Position numbers and translations under genes: made by a program. From JAHEEL01 sp963836085 (lineage in GTDB: Bacteria; Actinomycetota; Acidimicrobiia; Spongiisociales; UBA5794): a DNA stretch of 64,000 nucleotides. Location of the stretch: the NCBI GenBank assembly GCA_963836085.1, contig CAWIHT010000008.1:1-64000 (forward strand), given 5' to 3'. The notes below the pieces were generated by a model. It did no database searches and was not told the DNA's origin. It saw only the letters and a program-made list of their open reading frames with translations. Of this stretch, positions 25,201-33,819 are shown one piece after another. Positions within the stretch are counted from its first letter, which is position 1. Each line of letters begins with the position of its first letter.

Positions 25201-25882
25201 TCGCAAGTCGGTCTGGATCATGGGCGGTGATGGCTGGGCGTACGACATCGGATTCGGTGGTCTCGACCATGCCCTTGCTTCGGGCCGCAACGTGAACATC
25301 CTGGTGATGGACACTGAGGTCTACTCGAACACCGGCGGCCAGGCCTCGAAGGCCACGCCGCGCGGTGCGGTTGCCAAGTTCGCCTCCGGCGGCAAGATGA
25401 CCGGGAAGAAGGACCTGGGCCAGATCGCCATGTCGTATGGCAACGTCTACGTTGCCCAGATTGCGATGGGGGCCAACAACCTCCAGACCGTCAAAGCCAT
25501 CGCCGAGGCAGAGGCCTATCCCGGCCCGTCGCTGGTGATCGCCTACTCGACGTGCATCGCACACGGAATCGACATGGAGACGTCGATGAGCCACCAGAAG
25601 GATCTGGTGGACGCCGGCTACTGGCCGTTGTACCGCTACGACCCGCGTTTGGTCGAGGACGGCAAGCATCCGTTCCGTCTCGACGGACGGCCGCCATCGA
25701 AGCCGTTGATCGATGTCATTTCGAAGGAAGCCCGGTACGCCGTGCTCAAGCGGGTCAATCCGTCGCAGTACAGCGAACTGATGATGATGGCCCAGCAGGA
25801 CGTCGATGATCGGTGGGCTCTGTACGAGGACTTCACCGAAATCGACAGGGTCAGTGCTGAGGAAGAGGAGGAAGAAGAATGA
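22283..25882 (+). CDS. nifJ: Pyruvate:ferredoxin (flavodoxin) oxidoreductase
   Basis: 1199 aa, the full fused homodimeric form. It decarboxylates pyruvate to acetyl-CoA and reduces ferredoxin or flavodoxin, or runs in reverse. Domain I begins ITPSSPMGELSDAW (pyruvate-binding Thr region). Two 4Fe-4S clusters are bound by CIECAKCALVCPH and CTGCGVCVDVCPAK (about 700-780), a third by the Cys of SGACSGCGETPYVKL and TGCSSIYGG. The thiamine diphosphate motif is GGDGWAYDIGFGGLDHALAS...NTGGQ. GGAGG stands upstream of the start. The last bases overlap a DHOD-like gene and an HdrDE-like gene follows. Confidence 0.97.
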   Translation: MTMLEAPTRTVVTVDGNEAAASVAYRTNEVLAIYPITPSSPMGELSDAWANQLRPNIWGNIPEVIEMQSEAGAAGTAHGAIQGGALTSTFTASQGLLLMIPNMFKIAGELTPAVFHVAARTVATHALSIFGDHSDVMSTRSTGWAMLASNSVQEAHDMAAIAQMATLESRIPFLHFFDGFRTSHEVNMIEELSDDDLRALIPIDGVLAHRQRRMDPDRPVLRGTAQNPDVFFQAREACNPYYDAIPDIVQGAMDRFAERTGRNYHLFDYVGAPDATDVIVMMGSGVGAAEETVKALVDRGEKVGLVKVRLFRAFSPEALIAALPATVQNIAVLDRTKEPGAVGEPLLQDVMMSVVEETQVGRTSWSVMPRIIGGRYGLSSKEFTPAMVAGVFDEARKDDPKRRFTVGIVDDVTGLSIDIPEDFTTGRQSQVRAVFYGLGADGTVGANKNTVKIVGEHSDLFAQGHFVYDSKKSGAMTTSHVRFDPVRIDATYEISDANFVACHQFEFITKVDVLVKASEGATFLLNSPYGPDEVWGHLPAEVQQQIIDKKLEFYMIDATAVARSAGLGQRTNTVLQTCFFALADLMPQEEAISSIKKAIEKSYSKFGEVVVDRNNAAVDLAVENLHKVDYPGAATSTVKMKRMVPADAPDFVQRVTAMMLEDRGNLLPVSALPVDGTFPTGTTQYEKRSIALDIPIFDPEICIECAKCALVCPHAAIRLKVFEESALEGAPDTFKSRGFRSRELADHMMTIQVAPDDCTGCGVCVDVCPAKSKEVVKHKAINMEPKLDHLDAERANWDFFETIEEPARGLFKEENVKGSQMLEPLFEFSGACSGCGETPYVKLVSQLVGDRLMVANATGCSSIYGGNLPTTPWRTNDEGRGPVWANSLFEDNAEFGLGMRLALDMEESEARRLVGALASQIGEDLATALLEADQSDQVGIEAQRSHVAELMTKLAGIDNEEARRLEAVSGSLVRKSVWIMGGDGWAYDIGFGGLDHALASGRNVNILVMDTEVYSNTGGQASKATPRGAVAKFASGGKMTGKKDLGQIAMSYGNVYVAQIAMGANNLQTVKAIAEAEAYPGPSLVIAYSTCIAHGIDMETSMSHQKDLVDAGYWPLYRYDPRLVEDGKHPFRLDGRPPSKPLIDVISKEARYAVLKRVNPSQYSELMMMAQQDVDDRWALYEDFTEIDRVSAEEEEEEE

Positions 25883-26889
25883 GCGTCGACCTCTCGTCGT
25901 CGTACCTGGGGTTCGATTTGAAGAACCCGATGGTGGCGTCCGCGTCTCCGATGACGGCCCGTCTCGACTCTCTGCTCGAACTCGAGGAGGCGGGGATCGC
26001 CGCAGTCGTTTTGCCGTCGGTATTCGAGGAGCAGATCGAGCATGAGGCGCTGGAGATGCAGCGCCTCATGGAACAGGGCGCCGATTCGTTCGCCGAGGCC
26101 CTGAGCGGCTACTTCCCGGAGTTCGACGACTACGCGACCCGGACCGAGTCCTATCTGAAGCATGTCACGCAAGCGAAGGAGAGTCTCTCGGTCCCGGTGA
26201 TCGGGTCGCTCAACGGCACGACCAACGGCGGTTGGGTGAACTACGCCAGACGGATCGAAGAGGCCGGCGCCGATGCGTTGGAACTCAACGTCTACCTCAT
26301 CCCGACGGATGCGGAAGTCACCGGAGCAGAGGTCGAGGATCGGTACCTCGATCTCGTGTGGGAGGTGCGGCAGCAGGTCAAGATTCCTCTCGCCGTGAAG
26401 GTCGGTCCGTACTTCTCCTCGACACCGAACATGGCTGCCCGGCTCAAGGAGGCCGGCGCCGACTCGCTCGTGCTGTTCAACCGGTTCTACCAGCCGGACA
26501 TCGATCTCGATAGCCTCGAGATCGTGCCGAAGGTGAACCTATCGACGTCGGTGGCGCTCACGTTGCCGCTGCGTTGGATCGGGATGCTGAGTGGCAAGGT
26601 CGACGTCGATTTCGCGATCACGTCGGGGGTTCATACGTCCGAGGACGCGCTGAAGTCGCTCCTGGTCGGTGCTCATGCCGTCATGATGGCTTCTTCGCTG
26701 CTCAAGCAAGGAGCCGGGCATGTCGCGACGGTGCTCGATGAGATGCAGACGTGGCTCGAAGAGAACGACTACACGTCGGTGCGGCAGATGCAAGGTTCGA
26801 TGAGCATGGGTTCGGCACCGAATCCGGACGCCTTCATCCGAGCCAACTACATGAAGATGCTCGTCACCTACTGGTCGCAGGGCGTCTAG
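25879..26889 (+). CDS. Dihydroorotate dehydrogenase-like flavoprotein (NifJ-linked)
   Basis: 336 aa TIM-barrel FMN protein (DHOD/PreA group). Features: YLGFDLKNPMVASASPMTA, VPVIGSLNGTTNGGW, GADALELNVYLIPTD, VKVGPYF and the phosphate-loop end ITSGVHTSEDALKSLLVGAHAV (read in parts). The usual DHOD catalytic Ser/Cys loop NxSCPN is replaced by NVYLIPTD, so it is unlikely to make orotate. Relatives are commonly encoded beside nifJ, and a 4-bp overlap links it here. It may serve as an electron-transfer partner or regulator of NifJ; the reaction is unknown. Confidence 0.85.
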   Translation: MSVDLSSSYLGFDLKNPMVASASPMTARLDSLLELEEAGIAAVVLPSVFEEQIEHEALEMQRLMEQGADSFAEALSGYFPEFDDYATRTESYLKHVTQAKESLSVPVIGSLNGTTNGGWVNYARRIEEAGADALELNVYLIPTDAEVTGAEVEDRYLDLVWEVRQQVKIPLAVKVGPYFSSTPNMAARLKEAGADSLVLFNRFYQPDIDLDSLEIVPKVNLSTSVALTLPLRWIGMLSGKVDVDFAITSGVHTSEDALKSLLVGAHAVMMASSLLKQGAGHVATVLDEMQTWLEENDYTSVRQMQGSMSMGSAPNPDAFIRANYMKMLVTYWSQGV

Positions 26890-26921
26890 CCCGCACCAGC
26901 CAGACGACAACTGAATCCGGC

Positions 26922-26951
26922 GATCGGGGGCCTGTGACCGGGCTCCCGATC
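26922..26951 (+). terminator. Hairpin after the nifJ-DHOD unit
   Basis: GATCGGG (26922-26928) pairs with CCCGATC (26945-26951) and inner G/C-rich bases extend the stem. A T/C-rich stretch follows. It could attenuate readthrough into the HdrDE-like gene. Confidence 0.6.
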
Positions 26952-26988
26952 TCATTCTCTACACTCCTCTTGGACCCACAGGAGGCAT

Positions 26989-29172
26989 GTGTTGACGACC
27001 ACCGAGACGCCGCCCGAGAGCGAAGAACAGCGAACGGGCTGGAGGGTCAAACCAAGCGTCATCCTCGCCTGGCTCGCCGGGCTCTCGGTCGTCGGGACGC
27101 TGGTCTTCTGGTGGCTGGGGTCCCTGCCGGAAGAGCCGGACTTCGAGATCGGTCGCACGGTCTTCGGGAACATCCCAGCGATCGGCGTTGCCCTCTTCTA
27201 TGTGATGATCGCCACATTCCTTGCGGTGATGTTCTACCTCTTCGCCGACCGAGCAGCCAGTTGGGAGCGAGGTACGTGGGAATCCCGCTCCGGGATGTGG
27301 AAGCAGCGGATGATCCGCCTACGCGACGCCGTCTTCATGCGGACCGTGCTCGAGGATCGGCAGGCCGGGCTCATGCACTCGATGATCTACTGGGGCTTCG
27401 TCGTTCTGCTGATCGGGACGATCACACTCGAACTCGATCACCTGCTCCCAGCCGACCTGAAGTTCCTCCACGGTTGGTTCTACGAGGGCTACTCGGCCGT
27501 GCTGGATCTCGCTGCCGTCGTGTTCCTGATCGGCATTGTGTGGGCGGTCGTGCGCCGCTACGGACAGAAGCCATGGCGCCTGCGGACGAAGACCCGCCCC
27601 GAGGACGCCTGGATCCTGATCGTGCTCGCCTTCATCGGAATCTCCGGACTCCTGACCGAGGCGGCTCGGATCTCGCTCGCCGGCCGTCCGTCGTTCGAGA
27701 TCTGGTCGTTCGTCGGGTACCCCCTCTCGTATCTCGTGCCGGAGGCGACAGCGTCCGGCTGGCATCAGGTCTTCTGGGTCTCCCATGCGGTGGCGTTCGT
27801 GGTCTTCCTCGTCGCGCTCCCGACGACCAAGCTCCGCCACGCGGTGACCTCGCCGACCAACCTCGCCCTCGCGCCGCGCACGCGGCCAAAGGGGGCGATG
27901 AGCCCCGTCCCGAACCTCATGGAGGCAGAGGACATCGAGACGATTGGCGCCTCCACCGTCGGCGAGTTCACCTGGAAGCAACTCTTCGACACGGACGCCT
28001 GCACCATCTGCGGGCGCTGCACCGACGTCTGCCCGGCGAACCAGACCGGGAAGGCGCTCGACCCACGCGAGATCGTGCTGAAGCTCGGACAGGTTGCAGC
28101 GCAGACCGCAGCCGATCCGATCTCTCCACCGGTGAGCGTCGACGCCGATCTCACCGTGTCGTCCGACCTCGTCTTCGAGCGCATCACGCCCGAGGAACTC
28201 TGGGCCTGTACGACATGTCGCGCCTGCGACCAGGTCTGCCCGGCCGGACTCGAGATCGTCGACAAGATCCTCGACATGCGCCGGTTCCTTTCGCTGATGG
28301 AGGCGGAGTTCCCCTCGGAACTCGGCAAGGCCTATGTGAGCCTCGAGAACTCATCAAACATCTACGGCATGGACCAGACGACCCGTGGCGACTGGGTCAA
28401 GGAACTGGACTTCGAGGTGAAGATTCTCGGAGAGCCGGGGGTGACGGCGGAGTATCTCTACTGGGTCGGGTGCGCCGGATCGTTCGACGACCGGAACCGG
28501 AAAGTGACGCTCTCGACGGCGAAGCTTCTGCACAGTGCAGGCGTCGACTTCGCGATCCTCGGGAAGAACGAGTTGTGCACCGGGGACCCGGCCCGCCGCA
28601 CCGGCAACGAGTACGTCTTCCAAGGACTCGCTCTGCAGAACATCGAGACGCTGAACGATCTCGGTGTTACGAAGATCATCACGCAGTGCCCACACTGCTT
28701 CAACACGCTCAAGAACGAGTACCCGCAGTTCGGTGGTGAGTACGAGACCATGCATCACTCGGAACTCTTGATGCGCCTCGTCGAGGAAGGGAAGATCAAG
28801 CCGATCTCGAGCGACAAGACGGTGACGTTCCACGACCCGTGCTATCTCGGCCGCTACAACGACGGGTATGCGCCGCCCCGCGAGGTGATCGACGCGATCG
28901 GAACGCGTGTCGAGATGCCGCGAACCGAGGCCGACGCCTTCTGCTGCGGTGCTGGCGGCGGGAAGATGTGGTTCGAGGAAGACACCGGCAAGAAGGTCAA
29001 CATCGAGCGGACCGAGGAGGCGATCGCCTGCGGCACCGATGTCGTCGCCACCGGATGTCCCTTCTGCTTCGTCATGGTGGATGACGGTGTCCGGGACCTC
29101 GGCGCAGAAGAGACGGTTGTGGTGAAGGACATCGCCATGCTCCTCGAGGAGAGCCTGCGGTCCGAGGGGTGA
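26989..29172 (+). CDS. Membrane-bound HdrDE-like Fe-S oxidoreductase
   Basis: 727 aa fusion. The N-terminal part has about six transmembrane helices (about 22-42, 60-85, 133-148, 168-188, 207-224, 258-278) with conserved His (130, 151, 161, 260, 266) that could bind haem b as in nitrate-reductase gamma/HdrE. Two 4Fe-4S motifs follow: CTICGRCTDVCP (338-349) and CTTCRACDQVCP (about 407). Two CCG domains contain CPHCFNTL, HDPCYLGRYN, FCCGAGGGKMWFEE and GCPFCFVM, the HdrD-type non-cubane cluster site. It probably exchanges electrons between a soluble low-potential donor and the quinone pool. Start GTG 26989 or TTG 26992; GGAGG spacing favours the latter. Confidence 0.88.
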   Translation: MLTTTETPPESEEQRTGWRVKPSVILAWLAGLSVVGTLVFWWLGSLPEEPDFEIGRTVFGNIPAIGVALFYVMIATFLAVMFYLFADRAASWERGTWESRSGMWKQRMIRLRDAVFMRTVLEDRQAGLMHSMIYWGFVVLLIGTITLELDHLLPADLKFLHGWFYEGYSAVLDLAAVVFLIGIVWAVVRRYGQKPWRLRTKTRPEDAWILIVLAFIGISGLLTEAARISLAGRPSFEIWSFVGYPLSYLVPEATASGWHQVFWVSHAVAFVVFLVALPTTKLRHAVTSPTNLALAPRTRPKGAMSPVPNLMEAEDIETIGASTVGEFTWKQLFDTDACTICGRCTDVCPANQTGKALDPREIVLKLGQVAAQTAADPISPPVSVDADLTVSSDLVFERITPEELWACTTCRACDQVCPAGLEIVDKILDMRRFLSLMEAEFPSELGKAYVSLENSSNIYGMDQTTRGDWVKELDFEVKILGEPGVTAEYLYWVGCAGSFDDRNRKVTLSTAKLLHSAGVDFAILGKNELCTGDPARRTGNEYVFQGLALQNIETLNDLGVTKIITQCPHCFNTLKNEYPQFGGEYETMHHSELLMRLVEEGKIKPISSDKTVTFHDPCYLGRYNDGYAPPREVIDAIGTRVEMPRTEADAFCCGAGGGKMWFEEDTGKKVNIERTEEAIACGTDVVATGCPFCFVMVDDGVRDLGAEETVVVKDIAMLLEESLRSEG

Positions 29173-29660
29173 GCTCCGAGACCCTGCTCGTCGTCCTGGT
29201 CGCGGTGATCATGGTGATCGGCGTTGGGGGCACCGTCCTCCCGATCCTGCCCGGCCTGTGGCTGATCTGGGCGGCCGCGCTCGGATACGGGGTGTTCGCT
29301 GGGTTCGGCGTCGCCGGTTGGATCGCCATGACGGTGATCACCGCGCTGGCGGTCGCCGGCACCGCAGTCTCGTTCTACCTCCCGCAGCGTTCGGCGGCGT
29401 CGGTCGGTGTTCCCTGGTGGGGGCAGGTGTTCGCCCTCGTATGCGCGGTCGCCGGCTTCTTCCTCATCCCGGTCGTTGGGGCACCCGTCGGCTTCGTCGT
29501 GGGGATCCTGGCGGTCACCCTGCTCCGCAACCGCCACGTCCAGGGGGCGCTCACGGCGACGTGGGTCACGCTGAAGTCGATGCTGATGGCATCGGGACTC
29601 CAGTTCACGGCCGGCCTCGCCATGGTCGCTCTGTGGGTGATCTGGGCCTGGGCGGGGTAG
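29169..29660 (+). CDS. DUF456 membrane protein
   Basis: 163 aa with about five hydrophobic segments. The Gly-rich repeats GGTVLPILPGLWLIWAAALGYG and AGFFLIPVVGAPVGFVVGIL (read in parts) are the DUF456 hallmark, two Gly-zipper-like hairpins. GTG start overlapping the HdrDE-like stop (GTGA), so it is co-translated. The function is unknown; the context suggests a membrane partner or simply an operon passenger. Its stop is 6 bp from the convergent malG stop. Confidence 0.82.
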   Translation: MSSETLLVVLVAVIMVIGVGGTVLPILPGLWLIWAAALGYGVFAGFGVAGWIAMTVITALAVAGTAVSFYLPQRSAASVGVPWWGQVFALVCAVAGFFLIPVVGAPVGFVVGILAVTLLRNRHVQGALTATWVTLKSMLMASGLQFTAGLAMVALWVIWAWAG

Positions 29661-29666
29661 GGGCCG

Positions 29667-30680
29667 CTAGCCCTTCACCGAACCTTGCGTCAGACCGGAG
29701 ACGATTGCCTTCTGCGCGATGAGGAAGGTGAGCACGATCGGGAGCGCGCCGACGACCGCGCCTGCGGCGAGCTCCCCCCATTTCGAGGAGTACTCGGCGA
29801 TCGTGTAGTTCTGCAAGCCGAGAATGTACGTGAGCTGCGACGTAGATCGGAGCAACGTTCGGGCCAGGAGGTACTCGGAGAAGGTGTTGACCACGGTGAT
29901 GATGAAGATGACAGCGAGAATCGGCCGGGTAAGCGGCAGGATGATTCGCCAGAAGATGAGCGACGGGCCAGCGCCGTCGACCCTCGCCGCTTCGTCGAGC
30001 GACATTGGCACCGAGTCCATGAAGCCCTTGATAAGGAAGGTGTTGAACCCGATCGCCCCACCCAGGTAGACAAGGATGAGGCCGGCGTGCGTGTTGAGTC
30101 CGAGCGCAGGGAACACCACACCGACGCGCTGCAGGATCAGGAAGATCGCAATGAACATCAGATACTGAGGGAAGACCTGCACCAGCAGCAGGCTCAGGAG
30201 TCCGAGGCGCCGGCCCTTGAACCGGAAACGGCTGAACGCATAGGCTGCCATGGCCGCCAGCAGCAAGTTGAAGCTTGCAGCGAGGATCGAGATCTTCCAC
30301 GAGTTCCACAACCACGTCATGAACGGGTTGAGGTCGGGATTCGAGAAGATCGTTCGGTAGCTGTCGAGCGTCGCTCCGTCCGGGATCAGCTTGGCGTTGG
30401 ACAGGCTGTCGACCGGATTGACGGAGGCCGAGATGATCCAGACCACCGGGTAGAGGGCGAAGAAGACGACGATGAGAGCGACAACGTGCCGCCATCCGAC
30501 TTCTCGAACCCAGCGCTTGAACGGCAAGGGGGGCAGCGTCTCTTTCGGTTGCTTGCCACGCCTGCGGGCAGTGCGTACCGAGGCGATGGCCGCGGCCGAG
30601 CGGACGCCCGCGGCCGTTCCGCCCACGACCGGCGTGATTGGGTCGGCGCGGTTGGTGCGGCCGATGTCAGAGTCCGCCAT
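29667..30680 (-). CDS. malG: Maltose-type ABC transporter permease (MalG)
   Basis: 337 aa, six transmembrane helices after an unusually long, Ala/Arg-rich N-terminal tail of about 65 residues. The EAA loop DEAARVDGAGPSLIFWRIILP (cut at its ends) contacts the ATPase. C-terminus ...SGLTQGSVKG is typical of MalG. It overlaps malF by 14 bp. With MalF and MalE it imports a maltodextrin-like or other alpha-glucoside. No ATPase gene is in the cluster. Confidence 0.92.
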   Translation of the reverse strand: MADSDIGRTNRADPITPVVGGTAAGVRSAAAIASVRTARRRGKQPKETLPPLPFKRWVREVGWRHVVALIVVFFALYPVVWIISASVNPVDSLSNAKLIPDGATLDSYRTIFSNPDLNPFMTWLWNSWKISILAASFNLLLAAMAAYAFSRFRFKGRRLGLLSLLLVQVFPQYLMFIAIFLILQRVGVVFPALGLNTHAGLILVYLGGAIGFNTFLIKGFMDSVPMSLDEAARVDGAGPSLIFWRIILPLTRPILAVIFIITVVNTFSEYLLARTLLRSTSQLTYILGLQNYTIAEYSSKWGELAAGAVVGALPIVLTFLIAQKAIVSGLTQGSVKG

Positions 30681-32310
30681 AGATGTCCTCCAGGCGCCGG
30701 GTGAATCGGAAGCCGATGCTCGAGATGATGACGAGGATCACGAAGATGAGAATGGTGATGGCGGTGCCGACCCCGTAGTTATTTCCACGGCCGGCGGAAA
30801 CGGCGATGCCGAACGTGAAGGTGATCAGGATATCGGTCGCTCCCACGGGCACCGACGCGTCGAGGATCGGCGGACCACCTTGCGTGAGAAACTCGACGAT
30901 GACGAAGTTGTTGAAGTTGAACGCGAACGATCCGATGAGGAGCGGCGCCAGCGAGACCATGAGCATCGGGAACGTGATCCGGCGGAATACTTGGTACGCG
31001 CTCGCGCCGTCAACACGAGCCGCTTCCTGCAACTCGGTGGGGATCGACGTGAGCGCGCCGGTCGAGATGAGGTACATGTAGGTGAAGCCGAGCCACGTGT
31101 TGACCAGGAGCAACGCGATCTTCGCCCATGTCGGGTTGGTGAGCCATGGGACCGGGTCGATGCCAAACGTTCCGAGCAGTCGGTTGATCTGACCGAATTG
31201 TTCGTTGAGGAGACCGCGCCAGATGAGGACGCTGAGGAACGCTGGGATGGCATAGGGAAGTATGTAGATCGATCGGTAGATCCCGGTTCCCCGCATCCTC
31301 TTGCTGTTGAACGTCAGGGCGAGCGCGAGCCCGAGTGTGAAGGTAAGCAAGACCGACCCGAGGGCGAAGATGATATTCCAGACGAGGACTCCCAAGATCG
31401 GCTGCCGGATCCTCGAATCGGTAAGGATGTCCCAGTAGTTCTCGAAGCCGATGACAACCCGCCAGCCGGGTTCGAGGACTGTGCCGTCCGCGCAGACGAA
31501 GCTGCCTTCGTCGTCGGGCGTACACACCTGATCCGTTGCCCGGTCGAACATCGTGTCGGTCTCCGGCTCGTACACGAAACGCTGGGCCCCCTGCACAACA
31601 CGGATCCTGCTGGTGCCGATGGGGATCGCCTCGCCATTCGGAAGGTCGAGGGTCCAACTCTTCAGCTCGTTTGCCACGGCGAAGAGGCCCGCGCCGGAGA
31701 GGCGTACAAACGGGCCGATGCTCGCCGGAAGGCCGTCGTCGCCTTCGACGACGTCGTAGTCGGCGAGATCCACCGTGCCGTCTTCGGCCGGTTCGTCAGA
31801 CGCAGGCCGCGGGATGCCCGCGATCAGTTCACCGGTGTCGTCATCGATGAGGAGGAACAGGAGGTCTCCCGTTCCCGGATCTTGATAGACGGCGAGTTCG
31901 AAGACCACTTCGGCAGCGTCGGGATCCAGGTACGGCTTCGATTCCAGGACCTCGATCGATTGGTCCTTCGTCAGCGTATGTCCGGTCGACCAGTTCGTGA
32001 CCGACACGAAGGCGGTGAAGATGATCGGAATGACCATGAAGACGAGCAGGAACGTCAGTCCCGGCGTCAACCACCTCAGAGCGCCCGTTCCCGGCCAGAC
32101 GTAGACCCAGTTGATGAGGACGATGAGGACGGCGAGGAACCCGGCAATCACCCAGTCGCCTTCGCCGATGAACACGATGAAGGCGTAGATGGCGAGGGCG
32201 TCGAGGAGCGCGAGCCCGGCCATCTTGAGCCAGAAGCCGAGGCCGAGCGACGAGGACCAGCGGTCCGATGGCTCGGTGCCCCTTCGTGGTCGCGTGTCGA
32301 GATCAGTCAT
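30667..32310 (-). CDS. malF: Maltose-type ABC transporter permease (MalF) with large periplasmic-type loop
   Basis: 547 aa. Three N-terminal helices are followed by an extracytoplasmic domain (about residues 100-285, rich in Asp/Glu, with two Cys in VCTPDDEGSFVC that could pair) corresponding to the MalF P2 loop that contacts the binding protein. Five more helices and the EAA loop EAARVDGASAYQVFRRITFP follow. The P2 loop is the main reason for naming it MalF rather than a generic sugar permease. Minus-strand operon malE-malF-malG. Confidence 0.93.
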   Translation of the reverse strand: MTDLDTRPRRGTEPSDRWSSSLGLGFWLKMAGLALLDALAIYAFIVFIGEGDWVIAGFLAVLIVLINWVYVWPGTGALRWLTPGLTFLLVFMVIPIIFTAFVSVTNWSTGHTLTKDQSIEVLESKPYLDPDAAEVVFELAVYQDPGTGDLLFLLIDDDTGELIAGIPRPASDEPAEDGTVDLADYDVVEGDDGLPASIGPFVRLSGAGLFAVANELKSWTLDLPNGEAIPIGTSRIRVVQGAQRFVYEPETDTMFDRATDQVCTPDDEGSFVCADGTVLEPGWRVVIGFENYWDILTDSRIRQPILGVLVWNIIFALGSVLLTFTLGLALALTFNSKRMRGTGIYRSIYILPYAIPAFLSVLIWRGLLNEQFGQINRLLGTFGIDPVPWLTNPTWAKIALLLVNTWLGFTYMYLISTGALTSIPTELQEAARVDGASAYQVFRRITFPMLMVSLAPLLIGSFAFNFNNFVIVEFLTQGGPPILDASVPVGATDILITFTFGIAVSAGRGNNYGVGTAITILIFVILVIISSIGFRFTRRLEDIYGGL

Positions 32311-32357
32311 CCGGCCGGCATCCTACTCGGTAGGGCCGTGGCGAGCCCGAACGCGAA

Positions 32358-32383
32358 GCGGGAGGGGCCACAGCCCCTCCCGC
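32358..32383 (-). terminator. Intercistronic hairpin between malE and malF
   Basis: A perfect 11-bp stem, GCGGGAGGGGC (32358-32368) and GCCCCTCCCGC (32373-32383), with loop CACA. A second stem, GCGGGAC/GTCCCGC, lies at 32398-32413. In mal-type operons such structures let the binding protein be made in excess over the permeases by attenuation or 3' protection. Confidence 0.7.
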
Positions 32384-32428
32384 CGGCGTTCACGTGAGCG
32401 GGACGAGTCCCGCGCTCACTGCAGTTGA

Positions 32429-33739
32429 TCAGCCCTCGACGGCTGCGCGAACCTGCTCGGCCGCGTTCGTCATTGCGGTGGCCGCATCGATTTGGAGATT
32501 GCGAACCCCGAGGATCTGCTCACCGAGCGGACCCCAGACGTTGTTCATCTCAGGGATGTTGGGCATCGGGAATCCGTCGGCCCCGGACAGCGCGAACGTC
32601 TCTGCGATCGGGTTGTCGGCCGCAACGGCTTCGAACGTGGTCTTGAAGACCGGGTTGCGCGGGTCTGCCTCGTAGAGGGCGAGCATCGCGTCGTCGGTGG
32701 CGATGTAGTCGAGGAGGAACGCTTCGGCGATGCCGACGTTCTCGCTGAACTGGTTGATGAACCAACCGCCGGCACCGAGGAACGGGCGCATGGCCTGCCC
32801 TTCCATGGTCGGAAGCTTGGCGACGCCGTAGGGAATACCGAGTTCGTCGAAGCCTGCAAGCTGCCAAGGACCACTCAGGAAGAACGGAGCCTTGCCGTCC
32901 TGGAACTGGGTCTGCGCATCGCCGCCGTTCACGTTCCCGACGTATCCGTCCGTGGCGAGCTGCTCGAGCACCGTCACGCCGGCAATTGCGCCCTCGTTGT
33001 CGAGGCCGACGTCCGTGACGTCATAACCGGTCGTGGGGTCGAAGGCGAAGATGTATCCGCCCTGGGCCGAAACGAATGCGTAGTTGTGGTACGGATCGGC
33101 GCCGTCGCCGCCGCCGGGGATGGCCCAGCAGTTCTCGATGTCGGAGAGCTCGTCACAGATCGCGGTGAGTTCTTCGATGGTTGTCGGCGGCTCGGGCACG
33201 AGGTCGGTGTTGTAGTACAACGCAACCGCTTCGCTCTGGTAGGGCAAGGCGTAGAGCTGGCCGTTGTAGTTGAACGACTGAAGGGCTACTGGGAACCACT
33301 CTTCGTCGCGCCCGCCGAGATCGATCGGTGCCGAGATGCCGCTTGCAGCCATCTCGCCGGTCCAGTCGTGTGCGCCAATGAAGATGTCCGGGCCTTCGCC
33401 GGCCGGGGCGGCCGTCGTGACCTGCTCGCGAAGATCGTCGTAGACGATTACGTCGATGACGAGGTTCACGTTGGTCTCTTCGAGCACCTTCGGGGCGAGC
33501 GTCTCGAGAATCGGGGCGCGCTTTTCGTCGGCCCAGATCACGAGATCGATGGCCTCCATGGCCTCGGTCGTTGTGGTCTCGGGCGCTGCCGTGGTTGTGG
33601 TCTCGGCGGCTTCGGTGGTTGTGGTTGTTGCCTCGGTGGTCGTTGTGCTCTCGTCGCCGGTGTCGTCACTGCTGCAAGCAGCGGCGACGAGGGCGAGTGC
33701 GAGTACGAGACCGACGAGGATTGTGAATCGACTCCTCAT
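32429..33739 (-). CDS. malE: Maltose-type extracellular solute-binding lipoprotein (MalE)
   Basis: 436 aa. The start at 33739 follows AAGGAGG; in-frame upstream codons lie in the operator region and are not used. Lipoprotein signal with lipobox VAAAC (Cys about 20), then a Thr/Glu-rich linker (TTTTEATTTTTEAAETTT) and the family 1 binding-protein fold: IDLVIWADEKRAPILE, PDIFIGAHDWTGEMA, ALPYQSEAVALYYN, GKAPFFLSGPWQL and GAGGWFIN. It captures maltose/maltodextrin-like sugar outside the membrane. A divergent LacI gene with CTTGCAG repeats lies upstream. Confidence 0.94.
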   Translation of the reverse strand: MRSRFTILVGLVLALALVAAACSSDDTGDESTTTTEATTTTTEAAETTTTAAPETTTTEAMEAIDLVIWADEKRAPILETLAPKVLEETNVNLVIDVIVYDDLREQVTTAAPAGEGPDIFIGAHDWTGEMAASGISAPIDLGGRDEEWFPVALQSFNYNGQLYALPYQSEAVALYYNTDLVPEPPTTIEELTAICDELSDIENCWAIPGGGDGADPYHNYAFVSAQGGYIFAFDPTTGYDVTDVGLDNEGAIAGVTVLEQLATDGYVGNVNGGDAQTQFQDGKAPFFLSGPWQLAGFDELGIPYGVAKLPTMEGQAMRPFLGAGGWFINQFSENVGIAEAFLLDYIATDDAMLALYEADPRNPVFKTTFEAVAADNPIAETFALSGADGFPMPNIPEMNNVWGPLGEQILGVRNLQIDAATAMTNAAEQVRAAVEG

Positions 33740-33819
33740 TCGGGAGTTCCTCCTTGTGGACGGAATTCGGGTCGCGGAGTGCGACCGTTGGGGAGTGTAT
33801 GTCCCCCCTGTCAATAGTC

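Noticed and set aside
26751..28739. Open frame of 662 codons overlapping the HdrDE-like gene in another frame
   Set aside because: Arg/Pro-rich shadow of a gene with clear Fe-S motifs.
30472..32397. Long open frame antisense to malF/malG (641 codons)
   Set aside because: Arg/Glu/Asp-rich, no domain, arises from high-GC codon bias opposite a well-supported permease gene.
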